Source: Bradyrhizobium lupini
GTDB taxonomy: Bacteria > Pseudomonadota > Alphaproteobacteria > Rhizobiales > Xanthobacteraceae
Direction: 5' to 3'
NCBI RefSeq assembly: GCF_040939785.1
Contig: NZ_CP162553.1
Span: forward strand, 2,666,001-2,730,000
DNA length: 64,000 nucleotides
The notes beneath the pieces are model-generated. The model was not told the origin of the DNA, made no database searches, and saw only the letters and a program-made list of their open reading frames with translations. Below are positions 63,702-64,000 of this stretch, piece by piece. The stretch's first letter is position 1. Every line of letters begins with the position of its first letter. The position numbers were made by a program, and so were the translations under genes.

Positions 63702-64000
63702 GGTCATTTCAGAGGGCTGATCCACGGTGGTGGATCGTCTTTGGCGTTGCGCTCCAGGCCTTTGCCGGCCTGAGCGGCGCTCAGATGTCGCGCGAGGAGC
63801 GATCACTATGCTGATGTTCAAGGAACGCCCGCCCGGCGATCGGGACGCTCCGCGGCTGGCCGATCTCCGTGCCGCAGAAAGCCGGCGCCATCCGCGAATT
63901 CGGGAACATTCCTCCATGGGGCAATACGCAGTTCCATCCTGATTGCCGCGCCGCAGTGATTACACGATTGACGCGAGCCCCTGATACCAGACGCAATTTC
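63702..64000. other. window end, no gene recognised
   Basis: A plus-strand frame (LMFKERPPGDRDAPRLADLR) is protein-like but short and unsupported. Nothing else is visible before the window ends. Confidence 0.3.

Overview
This window looks like part of the symbiosis island of a Bradyrhizobium-type alphaproteobacterium. Three gene-order features point there: nifH stands apart from nifDK, fixBCX stands apart from an intact fixA, and nifB is followed by a small 2[4Fe-4S] ferredoxin. The many short, frameshifted or truncated genes and transposon remnants between intact operons are also usual for such islands. No nifD, nifK, nifE, nifN, nifA or nod gene lies in the window.

Left block (about 1-10,550). 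These are accessory genes with a conflict or defence flavour: a two-gene envelope unit, a 635-residue protein with a PD-(D/E)XK-like C-terminal half, a hipBA toxin-antitoxin operon with four copies of an operator-like repeat, a DUF2130 coiled-coil protein, and a Rad50/SMC-like ATPase overlapping a 67-residue partner. At 10,900-10,945 lies the 3' part of a tRNA-Lys(CTT) gene on the minus strand, which is a typical attachment-site scar. Its polarity suggests that an integrated element starts there and runs rightwards.

Metabolic block (about 11,100-19,630). A six-gene minus-strand operon (TauD-like dioxygenase, SsuA-like binding protein, ATPase, permease, AprA/FrdA-like flavoprotein, 4Fe-4S ferredoxin) and a plus-strand flavin-dependent monooxygenase probably serve organosulfur use.

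Decayed block (about 19,630-45,000). Islands of intact genes (PilZ protein, dctA, thioredoxin-TPR protein, NYN nuclease, radical SAM protein, SugE/Gdx exporter behind a guanidine-II-type riboswitch, secreted SNase) sit among remnants: IS110, tyrosine recombinase, GntR, response regulator, RMD1/DUF155 and a CbiM-like cobalt/nickel permease.

Nitrogen fixation block (about 45,000-62,500). Minus-strand units are fixBCX; nifH-nifQ-(nifV relic)-nifW; nifZ-nifZ2-two small genes; nifB-fdxN; and iscA-nifU(C-terminal)-nifS-nifT. Divergent plus-strand genes encode a peroxiredoxin and a 196-residue protein of unknown function. Clear sigma54 (-24/-12) promoters with NifA sites (TGT-N10-ACA) precede most units. 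The same signals also occur in front of the thioredoxin-TPR gene and the broken cobalt/nickel permease gene, which suggests the local NifA regulon is wider than the nif/fix genes. The fixBCX promoter is followed at once by what appears to be a relic of the fixA 5' end, and a nifV relic precedes nifW. The window ends with an intact IS630-family element.
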